The notes under the pieces were generated by a model that was not told the origin of the DNA, searched no databases, and saw only the letters and a program-made list of their open reading frames with translations. Below are positions 32,935-45,128 of a DNA stretch of 64,000 nt, piece after piece (within the stretch, counting starts at the first letter, position 1; each line of letters starts with the position of its first letter). A program made the translations under genes and the position numbers. Source of the stretch: Castanea sativa (taxonomy: Eukaryota > Streptophyta > Magnoliopsida > Fagales > Fagaceae); NCBI RefSeq assembly GCF_040712315.1, contig NC_134015.1, positions 24,491,614-24,555,613 on the forward strand, written 5' to 3'.

Positions 32935-33042
32935 ATTTCAATTAGCTCAACTAGAAAAATCTTTGATAGCTGAATAAGAGATCTGTGATTTGATCCCCGC
33001 TTACACCAAAAACTAATTGGTATCTTAGTTTAATGATAACTA
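32935..33042 (+). mobile_element. 3'-truncated SINE, same family as 18701-18863
   Basis: TTAGCTCAACTAGAAAAATC, GCTGAATAAGAGATCTGTGA, TTTGATCCCCGCTTACACCA and AAAACTAATTGGTATCTTAG align in order with the SINE at 18701, including the A-box-like and B-box-like blocks. The match stops after TTTAATGATAAC, so about 50 bases of the 3' end are missing. No target duplication is visible. Confidence 0.82.
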
Positions 33043-33522
33043 GCATGTAACCCACGCAAACGCATGAATGCATTCAAAATTATACTAATTTTTTATTATA
33101 AAAATATAAATAATTAGTCAAACTATTAAAAAAAATAGAATATAATACATGCATACATATAGATATATTTAAAATTAAACATAATTTTATCATAAAATAT
33201 AAATAATTAGTCAAATTATTTTTTTAAAAAAAAGTAAACGTAAACGTAATTAGTCACATATTAAAATTCTTACCTAAATTTAATACTACTTATGATCATT
33301 TTTTTCTTCTAATTTTTAATAAGATAGAACATATGAAGATCTTTGTTGTGTGGTGATTTTTATTAAGTATATGTGATTGGATTTTTATTTTAATGATTTT
33401 ATAGTTCATTAATATTATATTCTTAGTATTTTGCATTCATTAACTCACTTAGCACAAAAATTAAAAAACTTAAGTGGACACATAGCACAAACTAAAGTAA
33501 ATAATTATGATGTGGTCCTCTC

Positions 33523-33559
<37 letters not shown>

Positions 33560-36500
33560 AGCATAATCATCAAAAGCCCCATGATTTCGTGACTACTTGT
33601 GATCATTCTCACTAATAGAGTAATAGCTTTTGAAATACCAGCTTCCACCTTTATGGCTTTATCACTTAAAAATTAAGAAAGGCAGAGCAGCTGCCTAGCC
33701 ACTCAAGTCATGCCATAATGCAGAGAAAAAGAGCGAGGAGGGATATCAAAGGAGAAAATATCAGATCAAAGATTTGTTTGGTCAAGATTTGTGATTTGTT
33801 GTGTTGTTACTTGTTAGTATTTATTTTTAATGTTTAGACTGGATTTGTGATTTGTTTGTTTGGCATTTTTGGTTTGTCTAAAGGTTTTTCTTTGTTATTT
33901 GGATTTGTGGATGATTTTGTTGTTGGTTTGTCTTAAAGGTTCTTTTGTTATCCGGTTTTGTGAATTGCCCAAAGGATTGTCTCAAGGTTTTTGTTTTTCT
34001 TGGATATAAATGCTGGTCTATGATTTTTCAAAATCTGGGGGACCTCGCTATTTGCAAGGAAAAGTTGAGATATATAACTTTCATTTTGTCTAGACTTTGA
34101 TCTAAACATTACTTTTACGTACAATAGCTTACTAGAGGACAAAATACAAAATTTTCTTGGTTACCATCCACAAAAGATTTGTACCTACGAGTGACATTTC
34201 AATTGCGTTAACAATTTTTCAAAATATATGATCTTTTAGTACATCCTCCATACTGCTTAAACTTTTTTTTTGGGGATAATTCTCCATACTCCTTGAACTT
34301 GGCCAACATATCACGTGTATTTCATGTTTAACTTTAACAATGAATATGTCTTCAAAAAACTTTAACAATGAATATGTTTACTAGTATAATTATGAAGAGG
34401 AAAAAGGTACCAAATAATAATTTTTCCATTAGTCTGGTTAGTGTATGCCTTTAGAACATCAATTAATTATCTATTTTAAGAAATTTATATGAAAATTTAA
34501 AAAAAAAATAAAAAAAGTTAATTATTTTTTCATTTTTCAATAAAATTTATTTAAAAATTTATTAATGGATGTCCTAAAGACATAAGTTAGTAAAAACATT
34601 TTTCTAAAAAATATAAAATTATTGGTTATTTCAAGAAAAACTGTCCATTTGGAATTTTTATTTTATAAAATAGAGTGGGGTGTTGTATATCTTCGTGATA
34701 ATATTGTCGTCTCATCAGTTTGGCATGGCATTTCGAAAACAACACTTTAAAAAAATATGAAACTTTTTTTTTGTGAGAGGTAAAAGATAAATCTTTTAAT
34801 ATATATTTTTTTTGTGTATAACTTTTTCAATAGGTCATTTTTAAATAACTGAAAAATAAGTTTTAACAGTATGTATCTTTAGCTACATGACAATATGATA
34901 TTATATAATTGAATCTGATTTTTTATGGATAAGTTTACTGAATAAGATTTTATACTTAATTATCATATATAATTTTTTTGTTGTTCTTGTTGAGATTAAG
35001 GTTTTGGTTGTTCTTGTTGTAATTCCTCTTGTACGTCTATTAATATGTAGCATCCATGATTGTTATTTTCATATTTTCGTTATGTTGTGTTCAACTTTTT
35101 TGCCATCATATTGTCAGATTTATGACATTTTTTTTTGTTATTATTTAGGTAAAAATGCAAATTACATTTTTTTTTTAAAATTGATCAAAAAAACATTTTA
35201 GGCTATTGGAAAATTTAGACCTCGATTGATAGAATTAACAAGTTTTAAAGGCAAGTTGTTAATTATATCTATTATGAATAGTCCTTGGTTAAACAAACAA
35301 ACATCAATATCATGTCAATATTATACACAACAGAATGGTAAATAAGGCAAGATATGATGACTCAGGAAAATCAATGAAACAAACTAGTTTCACAATGAAA
35401 AACCTGGGGGAACACCTTCCTAAAAAGCAATCTACTATAATAGAGATAAGTTTAAGATCTAGTATAAAACCTTTGTCCCTAAATTCTAGAATCATAGTAG
35501 ATGAACTTATAATAGAAACCTTTTACCACTTCAGAATCTCTAAACTCTCCAATAAATGAACATTCCACCCATAATCACAATTGGAACCTCCAATTGAATT
35601 CAAGAACCTCTTGATGGTTTTCTTCACAGTAGCAAGTCTGTATTCGTTGCTATGAAATACAACATGCCCACAATACAAACACAACATGCTCTAAAATACA
35701 AGAACACAAACAGAACATCTCCTTTAACGAAATCAACCCAAATTGAACACACAATCTATTCAAGAAAAACAAAAGCGCAAGCTCAGAAATAGAAAAGCAC
35801 ATGCTCAAGAACACAAACCCATTTGCCTTAGTCTACTTGAAACCGACATGCAAACCCACTTTGAAATCAAACACAAATCCAAGCTAAAAATGCGGCCTTT
35901 CGAACCTCCAATATCAAATCCCAAACAAAAATAAGAAAATCCCCATAACAGAAACATAAACAAAAAGAGTCCATATGCTCAAACCCAAAATTAATCAAAA
36001 CACAATCAAACAAAAGAAAATAATTTTCGGCCATGGGTCAAACAAAAATAAAGCTAAAAGAAAATGGAAAGGGAAGGGATGGGCTGGGTGGGCATGGTTC
36101 TAGAAGAAGTGAAAAAAGAAAAATTGAAATAACAAGGATTAGAAGGTGATGTGATAATTTTTTGAGGCACTTTAGTTTCATTGATTCAAAATCTTCAAAT
36201 CTAAAGCAAAGAGAGACTCAATCTTCAGATCTACTGCAAAGAGAGATAGAAAGTTAAAGGGAACAAAAATGAGAAGGAATAATGAAAAATGGCCGGTATT
36301 TATAAAATAAAATAAAAACCAAAATAAACGATGTTAGTGGATAAGAATAAAAAAAACAGATAGCTCAGATCCCCACTGTTGCCATGATGTTCTGGTAGTG
36401 AGTAGTGATCCTATTTTTCTATTCATCCTCTCATCTAGTCCTTCTAATCTTCTTCTTCTTCTTTGCGCAGAGTCCTAAAAGCCAGATCTTTCCTTCTTTT

Positions 36501-36859
36501 CTATTTTTTAATTTATGTTATGGTTATGGACTGTAGATTAAATTAATAGCTTTTAAACTTTTAATTATTTTTTAAGACAAGTGTAGCATTAATGGCCTTC
36601 AAACTTGAAGTTTGGGCAATGTGCCTTTTTTTTTTTTGATACGGAATATGGGAAGAGGAAACCTAGACTCAATGCTTAGCAGAATGGAATAAGGAGTTAA
36701 ACTCACCCACATAAGTTTGATAGGACACTAAACCACTTGAACTTAATTCAAAGTTTCAAAAACTTTTATTTTTTTAATTTTTTTTTAAACCTTAAAAGCT
36801 TCCAGCAGCAGGTAGAAAAAGATATTAATTATTTTTTAATAATAATAATAGTATTCGGT
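33043..36859. other. AT-rich non-coding region
   Basis: About 3.8 kb with no recognisable gene. A duplicated ATAAATAATTAGTCAAA phrase lies at about 33106 and 33199. (TA)n(TG)n microsatellites occupy 33523-33559. GATTTGTGATTTGTT-like phrases repeat at 33780-33910. Isolated ORFs of 60-75 codons have low-complexity composition and no family resemblance. Confidence 0.45.
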
Positions 36860-37206
36860 TGAAAAAATGTGGCCATAGGTTAGCTATAGCCACGTTTGAA
36901 AAATGCGGCTATAGGTCCTTCTTAATGGGAAAAATATTTGGCTGGACCTATAACCATGTTTTTAAAATGTGGCAATAGAATCTATAAAAAAATATGCGGC
37001 AATAGACTCTATCCAAAAAAAAAAAGTGGCTAAAAACACTTACAAATGCGGCTATAGAATTAACCTATAGCCGCAGTTTAAAAATGCAACTATAGGTTAG
37101 AGTTTAAGCTGCGTTTCTTAAAAACGCTACTATTGGTTAGCTATAGCCCCGTTTTTTGTAAACGTGGCTAAAAAAACGCGGTTATATCCCGCGTTTTTTG
37201 GTAGTG
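36860..37206. mobile_element. CACTA terminal remnant (different family)
   Basis: The sequence ends GCGTTTTTTGGTAGTG at 37206, which reads CACTACCAAAAAACGC from outside, a CACTA-type terminus. The preceding 330 bases carry many copies of GCGGCTATAG, CTATAGCCGC and GTGGCTA in both orientations, like CACTA subterminal repeats. No second terminus or coding region is found, so only one end remains or the rest has diverged. Confidence 0.65.
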
Positions 37207-37453
37207 ATAAGTGAGTTTCAATTTAAGCTTAAATTTACACTGATTGATCTTGATGAGTTGTCAAGATTAATAGGGGAGTAATTTAAATATAGCATGTGAG
37301 TATTTTTAAGGACACTCATCAAATGGTGGGTGGATCTCTATTGGTATTTAAATACTCCTATAATAGTCAGATAATTGATCACCAATAGTGAATATTGTGA
37401 AAAATGCGAACATACGAACAGTTTTGTTAGTGGTCTCACAAATAGACTATGAG
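37207..37453. other. Non-coding spacer
   Basis: No features recognised. Confidence 0.5.
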
Positions 37454-37681
37454 GACGTTTGGATGCAGCGTCCACGTTTTGCGTCCAAGTTTTGCTTTTT
37501 TTTTTTTTTTTTTTTGCTGCTGCAGGAGACAAGCGCGCAGTGCGCGCACTGTACATGTACTTTTTTAGTAATTTTTTTATTAAAAGTGGGTCCCGCAGCA
37601 CTATTTACACATTTAAAAATTATTTTGCTACAGTGTTTTCAGTTTTCAGTTTTCAGCAATAAGTTCTATCCAAACGAATCC
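37454..37681. mobile_element. hAT-like MITE (GTTTGGAT ends)
   Basis: GACGTTTGGATGCAGCGT at the left and CTATCCAAACGAATC at the right are inverted ends. The interior has a T-run, a GCGCGCAGTGCGCGCACTG palindromic patch, GGGTCCCGCAGCACTATTTA and AGTTTTCAGTTTTCAGC. This layout is common in plant MITEs. A target duplication is not clear. Confidence 0.6.
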
Positions 37682-37928
37682 TATATCTCTCTCTGCATGT
37701 AAAACCATCTACAGTTGCCTAATTAAACTTTGGAGCGTGGAATACACGGGAGAACAAAGAGCAAGGACAAGTTTTTTAAAGTTATCAAAGAGCAAGATCC
37801 GGCAAGTAGGTGATCTATTCTACCAAGGTATGTGTTTATATGACTCATAGTATTTATTTAAAAATTTGTTTATAATATTAATGATATTTTCCTTTCTTAG
37901 CTATGTATTATGTAAATAAATAAATAAG

Positions 37929-37961
<33 letters not shown>

Positions 37962-39309
37962 AGAAAGTGATATAAGAAATAATGTCTTTCTTTTCAAAGA
38001 ATAACAATAAATTGGGTTTTAGACAAAAGGAAAATTTCCATTAATCCTAAAGTAGTCTAAACCTAAACCAGTTTAAAAATATAAAATCTAAACCATATTA
38101 ATTTTTAGAAACCTTGTTCCAAATATTTTCCATTCAGATTCGAAAATGCAACATGAACCATCCACTTACTGTACACTATTAACATTTTTATGGTGTTGTA
38201 CTTAGATAGACTTTACCTATTATTACTTGATATTAAATTCTAAAATACTATATAATAACATTTAAATATAAACTTTAAATGTTGTAAGCACTATAGTCAA
38301 TCAAAACATAACTTGACCAATATTAATAATTCGATTTATATAAAATTTTATTGAACAATGTGTTTACCAAGTCCATAAAAAGGGTATTATAGACTAAAAC
38401 ACAAACATCCAAATTATTTATTAGAATCTATGAAAAATGTTGTTTACACCCCTACAATGGCTTACTACCATTTTTAATGAATTGTTTAAGAGTTAAAAGT
38501 AAAGGTATTAAGTCAAGATTAAAAAATTTCATGATTTCCATGGATGCACATATTCAAATCAATAAATAACCAGCACACTTACATAGAGACAATCATGATT
38601 ATTTTAATTAGTGAAAACCCAAAACGGTTAAACACTCTAGGGGCAAGGACTAACTCAACGAGTCTAATATTGAAGGTTGCTGCTGTACGTAGGTTAATTG
38701 CACCACTTACCGTGCACGTAATTAGACTAGGTACTCGAGCTCTCCGCTTTTGCCAGTAACTGTAAACTCCTACTTTGTACTTTTGATGTTACTTGTTGCT
38801 ATAAGTCGATCTACTGATTGCAAACTAATTTCTTGGTCACTCCTAGGCATCTTGAAGATTTGATGTAGTTTATATTATTTAATTAAAGTTTTAGATCACA
38901 CGTATGGATACAAAATAGAAGGATTTTCTCATGAAAGCTCTCTTTTGTACTCACAAGATAAAGTTAGGAAGAAATGGAAAATAAGATTTTTTTTTAGCTC
39001 TAGTATAGTTTCTTACCTCTAATTGTCTTGCATATGATGCTTTATATAGGAATAAAAAGTAGGGTTAAATCTGAGACCAAACAATTTTTCTAATAAAAAT
39101 CAGATTTTTTTTCATGTTGCAATTTTGCACGACCGAGGTTTATTCTTGCTCGAGCGAGATTCTCGGATTTAGCATAACTATGCCATATCACATACTTCAA
39201 ATCTAAATTGAGTCATATTTGTATTCGTTTTGAAACCTCGAATATCTACTTTTCAATGAAAAAAGTTTTACTAAAAGATCTATTTTGGTGCAAAAGATAA
39301 TATGGGCAA
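37682..39309. other. AT-rich non-coding region
   Basis: A (TA)n run lies at 37930-37957. A small frame at 38544-38759 has no family resemblance. No gene is supported. Confidence 0.45.
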
Positions 39310-39500
39310 AGGAGTATCAACTCTTTATTTAGAGCATATCAAAACTTTATTGTCATTGAATAATCTTATACCCAAACTTTATTGTCATTGGATAATTTTA
39401 GAGCATATAGAAACTTTATTGCCATTTAATGATTTTTTTACCCAAACTTTATTGTCATTAAATAATTTTTTACCCAAACTTTATTTAGAGCATATCATTG
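39310..39500. repeat. Short minisatellite AACTTTATTGTCATT
   Basis: Five to six copies of ACCCAAACTTTATTGTCATT or GAGCATATCAAAACTTTATT with AATAATTTT spacers alternate. An ORF across it is only the repeat. Confidence 0.8.
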
Positions 39501-39930
39501 TAGTAGTGGCCACTACTACAATGATAAAATACACCAATAAACTTGACATTTATTACAAAAAATGTCATGAAAATATGAAATGAGTACACTAAAAAAAACC
39601 TAAGCTCACTCTATGGATAAAAAAGAGAGGAAGAAAATAACGGTGGGATAGATTTAAAGTAAATCTAAGATTTTTGTAAACATTATTAGTTTAAAGAAAT
39701 TTTGAGTAACTATTTATTCAGTCGCATTTCAAGACGTAAACTAAAACCAAAACTCATTCAAAACCCTACCAGGTTTAGTCATGCACGGAAAATAATAAGG
39801 ATGTGCAAAGTAGATCGAAGACCCAATTTGGAAATAGTAGAAAACTCAATTTGGAAACTGTATCAATGATCTTTTCAATATAGAGCTAAAATAGAGGTAA
39901 AAAGGAAAGTTCAAAATTCAGGTACTTGCT
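39501..39930. other. Non-coding spacer
   Basis: No feature recognised up to the LINE remnant. Confidence 0.5.
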
Positions 39931-40390
39931 ACTAGTGGATTAAGGGTTACATCATGGGATGTGGATTAAGGGTTACATGAGGAATATTGGGGTTGCTACT
40001 GGTTTTACGGCTGAAATTTGGGCCTTAAGAGATGGGCTTTTACTTGCTGCCCAACTTGGCATTGCGCATCTAGTTGTAGAATTAGATGCTCTCAATATTG
40101 TTAATCTTGTATCAGCCAATACAACCTCTAACAGATCGTATTCCCCCCTCCTCAAAGACTGCAGGTACCTGCTGGGGCAATTTCATCACTTCAAGGTCAA
40201 CCATACCTTTAGAGAGTCGAACAGGTGTGCTGACAATCTTGCACTAGCTGGCTGCTCTCTTACTGGGGATTTTGTTGTATTAGATTTGCCGCCTAATGAT
40301 GTTTTATGTAATCTTTTAAGTTCTGATGCTGCTGGATCGTATTCCTTAAGGCTCACTGCCATGACTTCGCCTTTCATGGCTTCCTAGTTT
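39931..40390 (+). pseudogene. LINE RNase H domain remnant
   Basis: The frame to TAG at 40385-40387 reads KGYMRNIGVATGFTAEIWAL, then DGLLLAAQLGIAHLVVELDA and HTFRESNRCADNLAL. This is the RVT_3-type RNase H domain at the C-terminus of plant L1-clade LINE polyproteins. The acidic residues of the AEIWALRDGL and VELDA segments and the R-x-x-N-x-x-AD motif are visible. Everything upstream (endonuclease, reverse transcriptase) is missing, as expected of 5'-truncated LINE insertions. A 20-base phrase, GTGGATTAAGGGTTACAT, is duplicated at 39936 and 39961. Confidence 0.82.
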
Positions 40391-40695
40391 AATGCATATC
40401 ACGTTTAACCACACACACAATCAGGTACTTGAGAGGAGCTATTATCGAGGGAAACCCTGTAAAGTTCCTTTCGGGACAAAAAAGAGGAAGCAGAAAAAAG
40501 CTTATTATGGTAAAGTTTATCGTGATCATTTTTTTTTTGGTAAAGTTTATCATGATCATTTACGTAGGCATTTATATACATACTGATTCTCTTCCAAGCT
40601 AAGGATTACTACTTGATATAAAATTAGTCTCGTATGGGAAAGGGAGTGAGTGAGAGATTGAAAGGTGGATCAAAGATTTAGCCAAAAAAAATAAG
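40391..40695. other. Upstream region of the KNATM-like gene
   Basis: It contains a GGTAAAGTTTATCGTGATCA-type duplication at 40507 and 40539, and a stretch just before the ATG that could be a leader. No clear TATA box can be singled out. Confidence 0.4.
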
Positions 40696-41585
40696 ATGGA
40701 GGATCAGAGTGCAAAGAATGGTGGTATTAGGGTCCTAGAAAACACTGGTGTAGATCAAGAAGAAGATGAAGAGCTTTTAAGAGGGATGATCACAGGCAAT
40801 CCTTTGTTTGGGTTGTTGAAAGATAGTAACATGAAATGTTTGAAGGTACTTATATCTCCCTATTCTTCCTTGTTTTTTTTTAAAGGATTTTTAATTTTTT
40901 ATTGTCAGGATCGATCCTCTCCATTTCATGGTTTAGAATGTTATATTTATTTTTAATTTATTTTTGGATCCAATACTGTATAAATTATTACAAAATATAA
41001 AGTTTTAAAAGACATAGGAGTAATAATTTGTACACTTTAAAATTTGTTCTAAACTATGAAATAGATGAAATTTCCACAACTTGATGTGAAGATCCATGTG
41101 GTGTAATTAAGAGAAACTGTGGCCTATGGGGACAAAGGTAATTGACAGGACAATCTGGAAAATCTTTTCTTCCCTTTATCTTGACTGAAGTGGAAAGAAC
41201 CTAAAAATTAAATACGTCGCACTTGAGAGGAACATCCGAAATGTACTTTCTTACATACAGACTACTTCCTACTTGGAAAAAGACTAGTCTAATGACCTAG
41301 AAAAACGCCATATATCATTCATGGGCTGATGAGCCCATTGAACTATCCATGTGGCTGAGAGTCCTTGCGGCCGAGGCACAACGATGTAGGGGGAAATGGA
41401 CATTTGTCCATAATTTTCAAACTATATAGCAAAATACCTTTATTTTGAAATTATTTAGCAAAATTCTCATATTTTTTAAACTTGATTTTGATAAAATTGA
41501 GTTCTGTGTAAAATTTAATATTCTCAAAATCGAGTTTTATGTATATTTTTAAGTGGAATTTGACATTAACAATGTCGAGTGTTAC

Positions 41586-41616
<31 letters not shown>

Positions 41617-42680
41617 AAAAGTGACAAAATATGCATAGAATTTGACATTGTTAATATCGAGTACTTGTGACTCGATTTTGTTAAACTCGAGTTTAAAAAA
41701 CAAAGACATTTTGATATATACTTTCAAAACAGAAGCATTTTGTTGCATAGTTTGTAAATTAGGAACAAATACTCATTTTCCCCTCATCCATGGCCTAATA
41801 CATAGATGCCAGCCATTTTTTTTTCTTTCCTTCTCAATTACACACACTATACTATATGGCGGGCATCTAGGTATTGCCATGAATTATAATTGGATATGTT
41901 AGGTTAGCTGATGGTATACAAATGCTTTATTTTACTCCATGAGCTGATGGTATCTAAAGTCAAGTGGACCACTATTTATTTATTTTCTTCTTCTTTTTTA
42001 ATGAATAATGCTAGGTGGCATTAGGTGAAATAGAAGATGTGGGTGAAACAAATGCAGTAGAACATCAGCAATCCTATTCCAAGCTCTAGGGAGAAAGCAC
42101 TCTTAATTCGTCGGACCTTGATCACTTCATGGTATGGCCCTTATCCTCTCTGCAGTTAAATATCTCTCGTCTCCGACCTTAAATGGTATTTTATGAGACG
42201 ATTTTATTAGACTACTCTAAGTCTCTATCATAGTATGTGTGTCTGAGATCATCTCATAATTTTTTTTTTTTCCACAAACACACCCGTATATTTATGATAA
42301 TGATGTGATTCTGAGCGTTTAATGTGCTTTTCTTTAACCAAGTTTTTTAGAGCATTATAATGGGGATAGTACTTCAAGAAAAATGTAGTGTATATATACT
42401 GTTGTTTACCAAAAAATAAAAATAATATAATCTATACAATCTTTCTTCTTTACTTGTTTTTGGAGGGGGGGGGGGGGGGATGTATTTCACTTAAAAATAG
42501 GCATGCAGAAGTGTTTTTCTTTGTGAAATAAATAAAGGGGGTAATAATGAGAACATTTTCAATGGACAGGAAGTGGAACTAAGCAGGCTTAAAGAAGCCA
42601 TGGAACAACCAATAAAGGAAGCAACATGTTTCAGCAATGCCATTAACATTGAACTCAAGCGGCTTAGTGGCAAGAAATAA
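40696..42680 (+). pseudogene. KNATM: KNATM-like homeodomain-less KNOX gene, in-frame stop
   Basis: Exons are 40696-40845, 42015-42131 and 42570-42680, all phase 0 with GT-AG borders. Exon 1 has EEDEELLRGMITGNPLFGLL and ends MKCLK, matching the KNOX1 half of a MEINOX domain. Exon 2 starts VALGEIEDVGE and ends SSDLDHFM. Exon 3 has LSRLKEAMEQPIKEAT and ends at TAA 42678-42680; together these match KNOX2. No ELK or homeodomain follows, which is the layout of KNATM, a leaf-polarity regulator that pairs with BELL homeodomain proteins. TAG at 42087-42089 interrupts exon 2 in frame, and about three residues (the YC region after DHFM) seem lost at the exon 2/3 join. Intron 1 (1169 bp) hosts a MITE at 41392-41784. 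It is a decayed duplicate, or a gene with a recent null allele. Confidence 0.72.
41392..41784. mobile_element. MULE-type MITE in intron 1 of the KNATM-like gene
   Basis: Left GGGGGAAATGGACATTTGTC and right GGAACAAATACTCATTTTCC are inverted. Further paired blocks (TTTTCAAACTATATAGCAAA with TTTGTTGCATAGTTTG, and TCGAGTGTT with TATCGAGTACTTG) make the arms nearly meet. Its TTTAGCAAAAT and AAAATTGAGTTCT blocks resemble the arms of the expansin Pack-MULE at 54294-55290, so the two are probably related. No clear target duplication is seen. Confidence 0.65.
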
Positions 42681-43000
42681 TATAACCCATAGGCTAAATT
42701 TGGTAGGCAAGAAACTGTTGGCTATCTCCAAAGGATCAGATAATCATCTCTCCTACCAAAAACGTATGTGGTTAGAGCTCTTGGTTTGGCAATTAACTAT
42801 CATGTACTGCTGGTTGTGCTATAAAACAACCTGTTAAATGCGTATGTTTATGAATTAATATCTGGATTAAGATCTTTTAAAGTTCCTAAGCTACTCTATC
42901 ATATAAAGATTTTAATTTCAGCTATTTTTTCATGTATAATAAATGGTCTAGGTTATATCATGACATCGTTGAATTAACAAAACCCCTTAAAATAATGGCT
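42681..43000. other. 3' flank of the KNATM-like gene
   Basis: No further coding segment (no homeodomain) is found here. Nothing else is recognised. Confidence 0.5.
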
Positions 43001-44110
43001 TTTGGAGTACAAGCCAATATTTTCAGACCGCCCACACTAAATTTATGCTATGCAATACAAGACTTCACACCAAAAGGATTATGCCCGGTCACTGCTTAAC
43101 AAAATAGGACTTAAATGTCTAATTCAGAACGAATTAAGGAACAAAATAGATATTCTTATTACAAGTATTAGAGAGTACAAATACAAAATCAATTGAATTA
43201 CAAAAGTACAAAGCCTAAATTGATAACCCTATAGATTAATTATGAAAGTTCAAATAGCGTATAAAACACCAATGAACATTTAGACCCCCAATTTCAAAAT
43301 TACCAACACAAGCTTATACACAAACAATATATGTGCAGAATGATGAATATAAGCTAAACCCAAATTGGTAAAACACTTTAAACCATAGTTAATCACAAAC
43401 ACAGCAGCAATTAAAAGGCAAAGAGTAAGGGAAGAGAGATACAAACACAAAGATAACACGACAGGGTTACGTCGAACCTTGTGTTCTCTAACTTACCGGA
43501 TCCTGCAATATGCCCATATTGCATCCGTCATCCTTGGCATCTTCCAATGATTTCCAAGTTCTAAAAACACTCAACACTCTAAATGGGTGTGGGTAGTGTT
43601 TGGGTACAAGTCTCCTCTCAATAGGTATAACAATAGGAGAGGGAATGAGAAAAGATTACAAAGATTTCTCTTTAAGAATGAGTAGCTCTCTCTAATAGGG
43701 GGGTGTATTGTAGAAACTTCTCTTAGGATTTTTCTTTCAATAGGCTTCTTTTTTAGCACATTACATTTTGTAGGTATAAGGATATTTATAGTAGGGTATG
43801 AGAGGAATGTGAAAAGTCAGTTTTCATCAAAACAGGGCATTTTGGCAACTTGGCCTCGTGACTGGAACAAGTCGCTAGATAACTTCCAGGTTAGACTATA
43901 CTTTTTGTCCTGTAGTGCTCCAGATGTCGTGACCCTTCAGCTCACTGCATGCTTCACATGTGTGCCACTTTGGCGACTTGCCAGTTGTGAGTCAGTCGCG
44001 ATATCCAGTCGCGAGACTCTTTTGAATCCACATATCTTGAGTTTTCTTCACACTCTCTCACACACAATCTTTACATAATTCCCACCTAAACACAGGGTTT
44101 CTACATGCTG
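43001..44110 (-). mobile_element. Possible retrotransposon LTR-like remnant
   Basis: The region has a non-coding, LTR-like composition: GACAGGGTTACGTCGAACCT, a TACTTGTAATAAGAATATC-type leader on the minus strand, and repeats of GGCGACTTG, CCAGTCGCGAG and CCAGTTGTGAG at 43845-44015. Ends and target duplications were not found and no protein domain is present. I cannot name a family, and it could be ordinary repeat DNA. Confidence 0.3.
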
Positions 44111-44849
44111 AATTACAAGCAAATTTGACATGGAATAAAGCCAACACATGGTTGATTAAATTCAACCTTACAAATTACAAGAGACGTATACTCCTAGATA
44201 AAGTTCATGCGAGATGATGGCTCACTTACAAGCATGAAGATAACCATCCAATTGATCGGAAATGTCTTTAGGTTGTTAAATGAAGTGTGCATGCCTTAAA
44301 TGAAAAAAACAATTCCCTATTTATACTTTGGCCCTTGAAGATACTAAATATGAATAACTACTAATGCCTATGGGTTCTTTATGTGCCTTCATTTAAGTGA
44401 CTCTGTGCTTTCTCTATCTTGTATTTTCTTAAGAGAATATTTTATTCTATTTATTGTGGTGATTAATGAGATAAAATGTATTAGAGCAAATATTGGATTA
44501 GAGACATGCGCAAGAGGGAGGTGAAAAGAGAAGGTAAAAATCCAGCAATTACAAACATTCTTATACATAAAAAAAAAAACAGAGAGGTTATTTGGTGGAG
44601 TTTTGGGCTTGAACACTTTGTGCAGAGCTCGTGCAAAGAAGATCTACACCGGTTACAAAGATTAGCCAACTAAGAGCGAGTGTAATATTTAGAAGTATTA
44701 TTCAGTTTCTCAAACTGCAATTGGCATCAACATGTGCCATTATTTATTATTTATCTCTCTAACAAATGGATTTTTAAGATATTCATTATGCTGGATTACT
44801 TTAGTTGTTAAGAAGCATAAATTTTGAGATGACTTCCATCCTACATGAG
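44111..44849. other. Non-coding spacer
   Basis: No gene is recognised. Small minus-strand frames at 44389-44669 are unsupported. Confidence 0.45.
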
Positions 44850-45119
44850 ATCTTGATTTCGGTTGAGCTTCCATGTCCAAAGGGCAAGGATTTGCTGCAA
44901 ACTAAGTTGCAGCAACTCCTGCAAAATGCACGTGTAAAGTGGCCATTTGGTGAAAAATTCAATCTTGACAAGGAATTTTTTATTTAAATATAAGTTTGAA
45001 CTAGTGTCTATCTAAAGTATTGCCATGTGCATTTTCGTAGGAGTTACTGCAACTTAGTTTATAGTAAATCTTTGCTCGTGTCCAAATTGTTCTTTGAAAC
45101 AATAACTATTAAATCAAGA
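44850..45119. mobile_element. MITE with inverted arms
   Basis: ATCTTGATTT (44850-44859) and AAATCAAGAT (45110-45119) are exact inverted ends. Inside, AACTAAGTTGCAGCAACTCC with GCAAAATGCACGTG pairs with the inverted CATGTGCATTTTCGTAGGAG and TTACTGCAACTTAGTTT. The 270-bp element ends one base before the target site of the MULE to its right. Confidence 0.72.
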
Positions 45120-45128
45120 TTTTTTAAA

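Noticed and set aside
44805..44987. 60-codon ORF
   Set aside because: Lies mostly in one arm of the MITE at 44850-45119.
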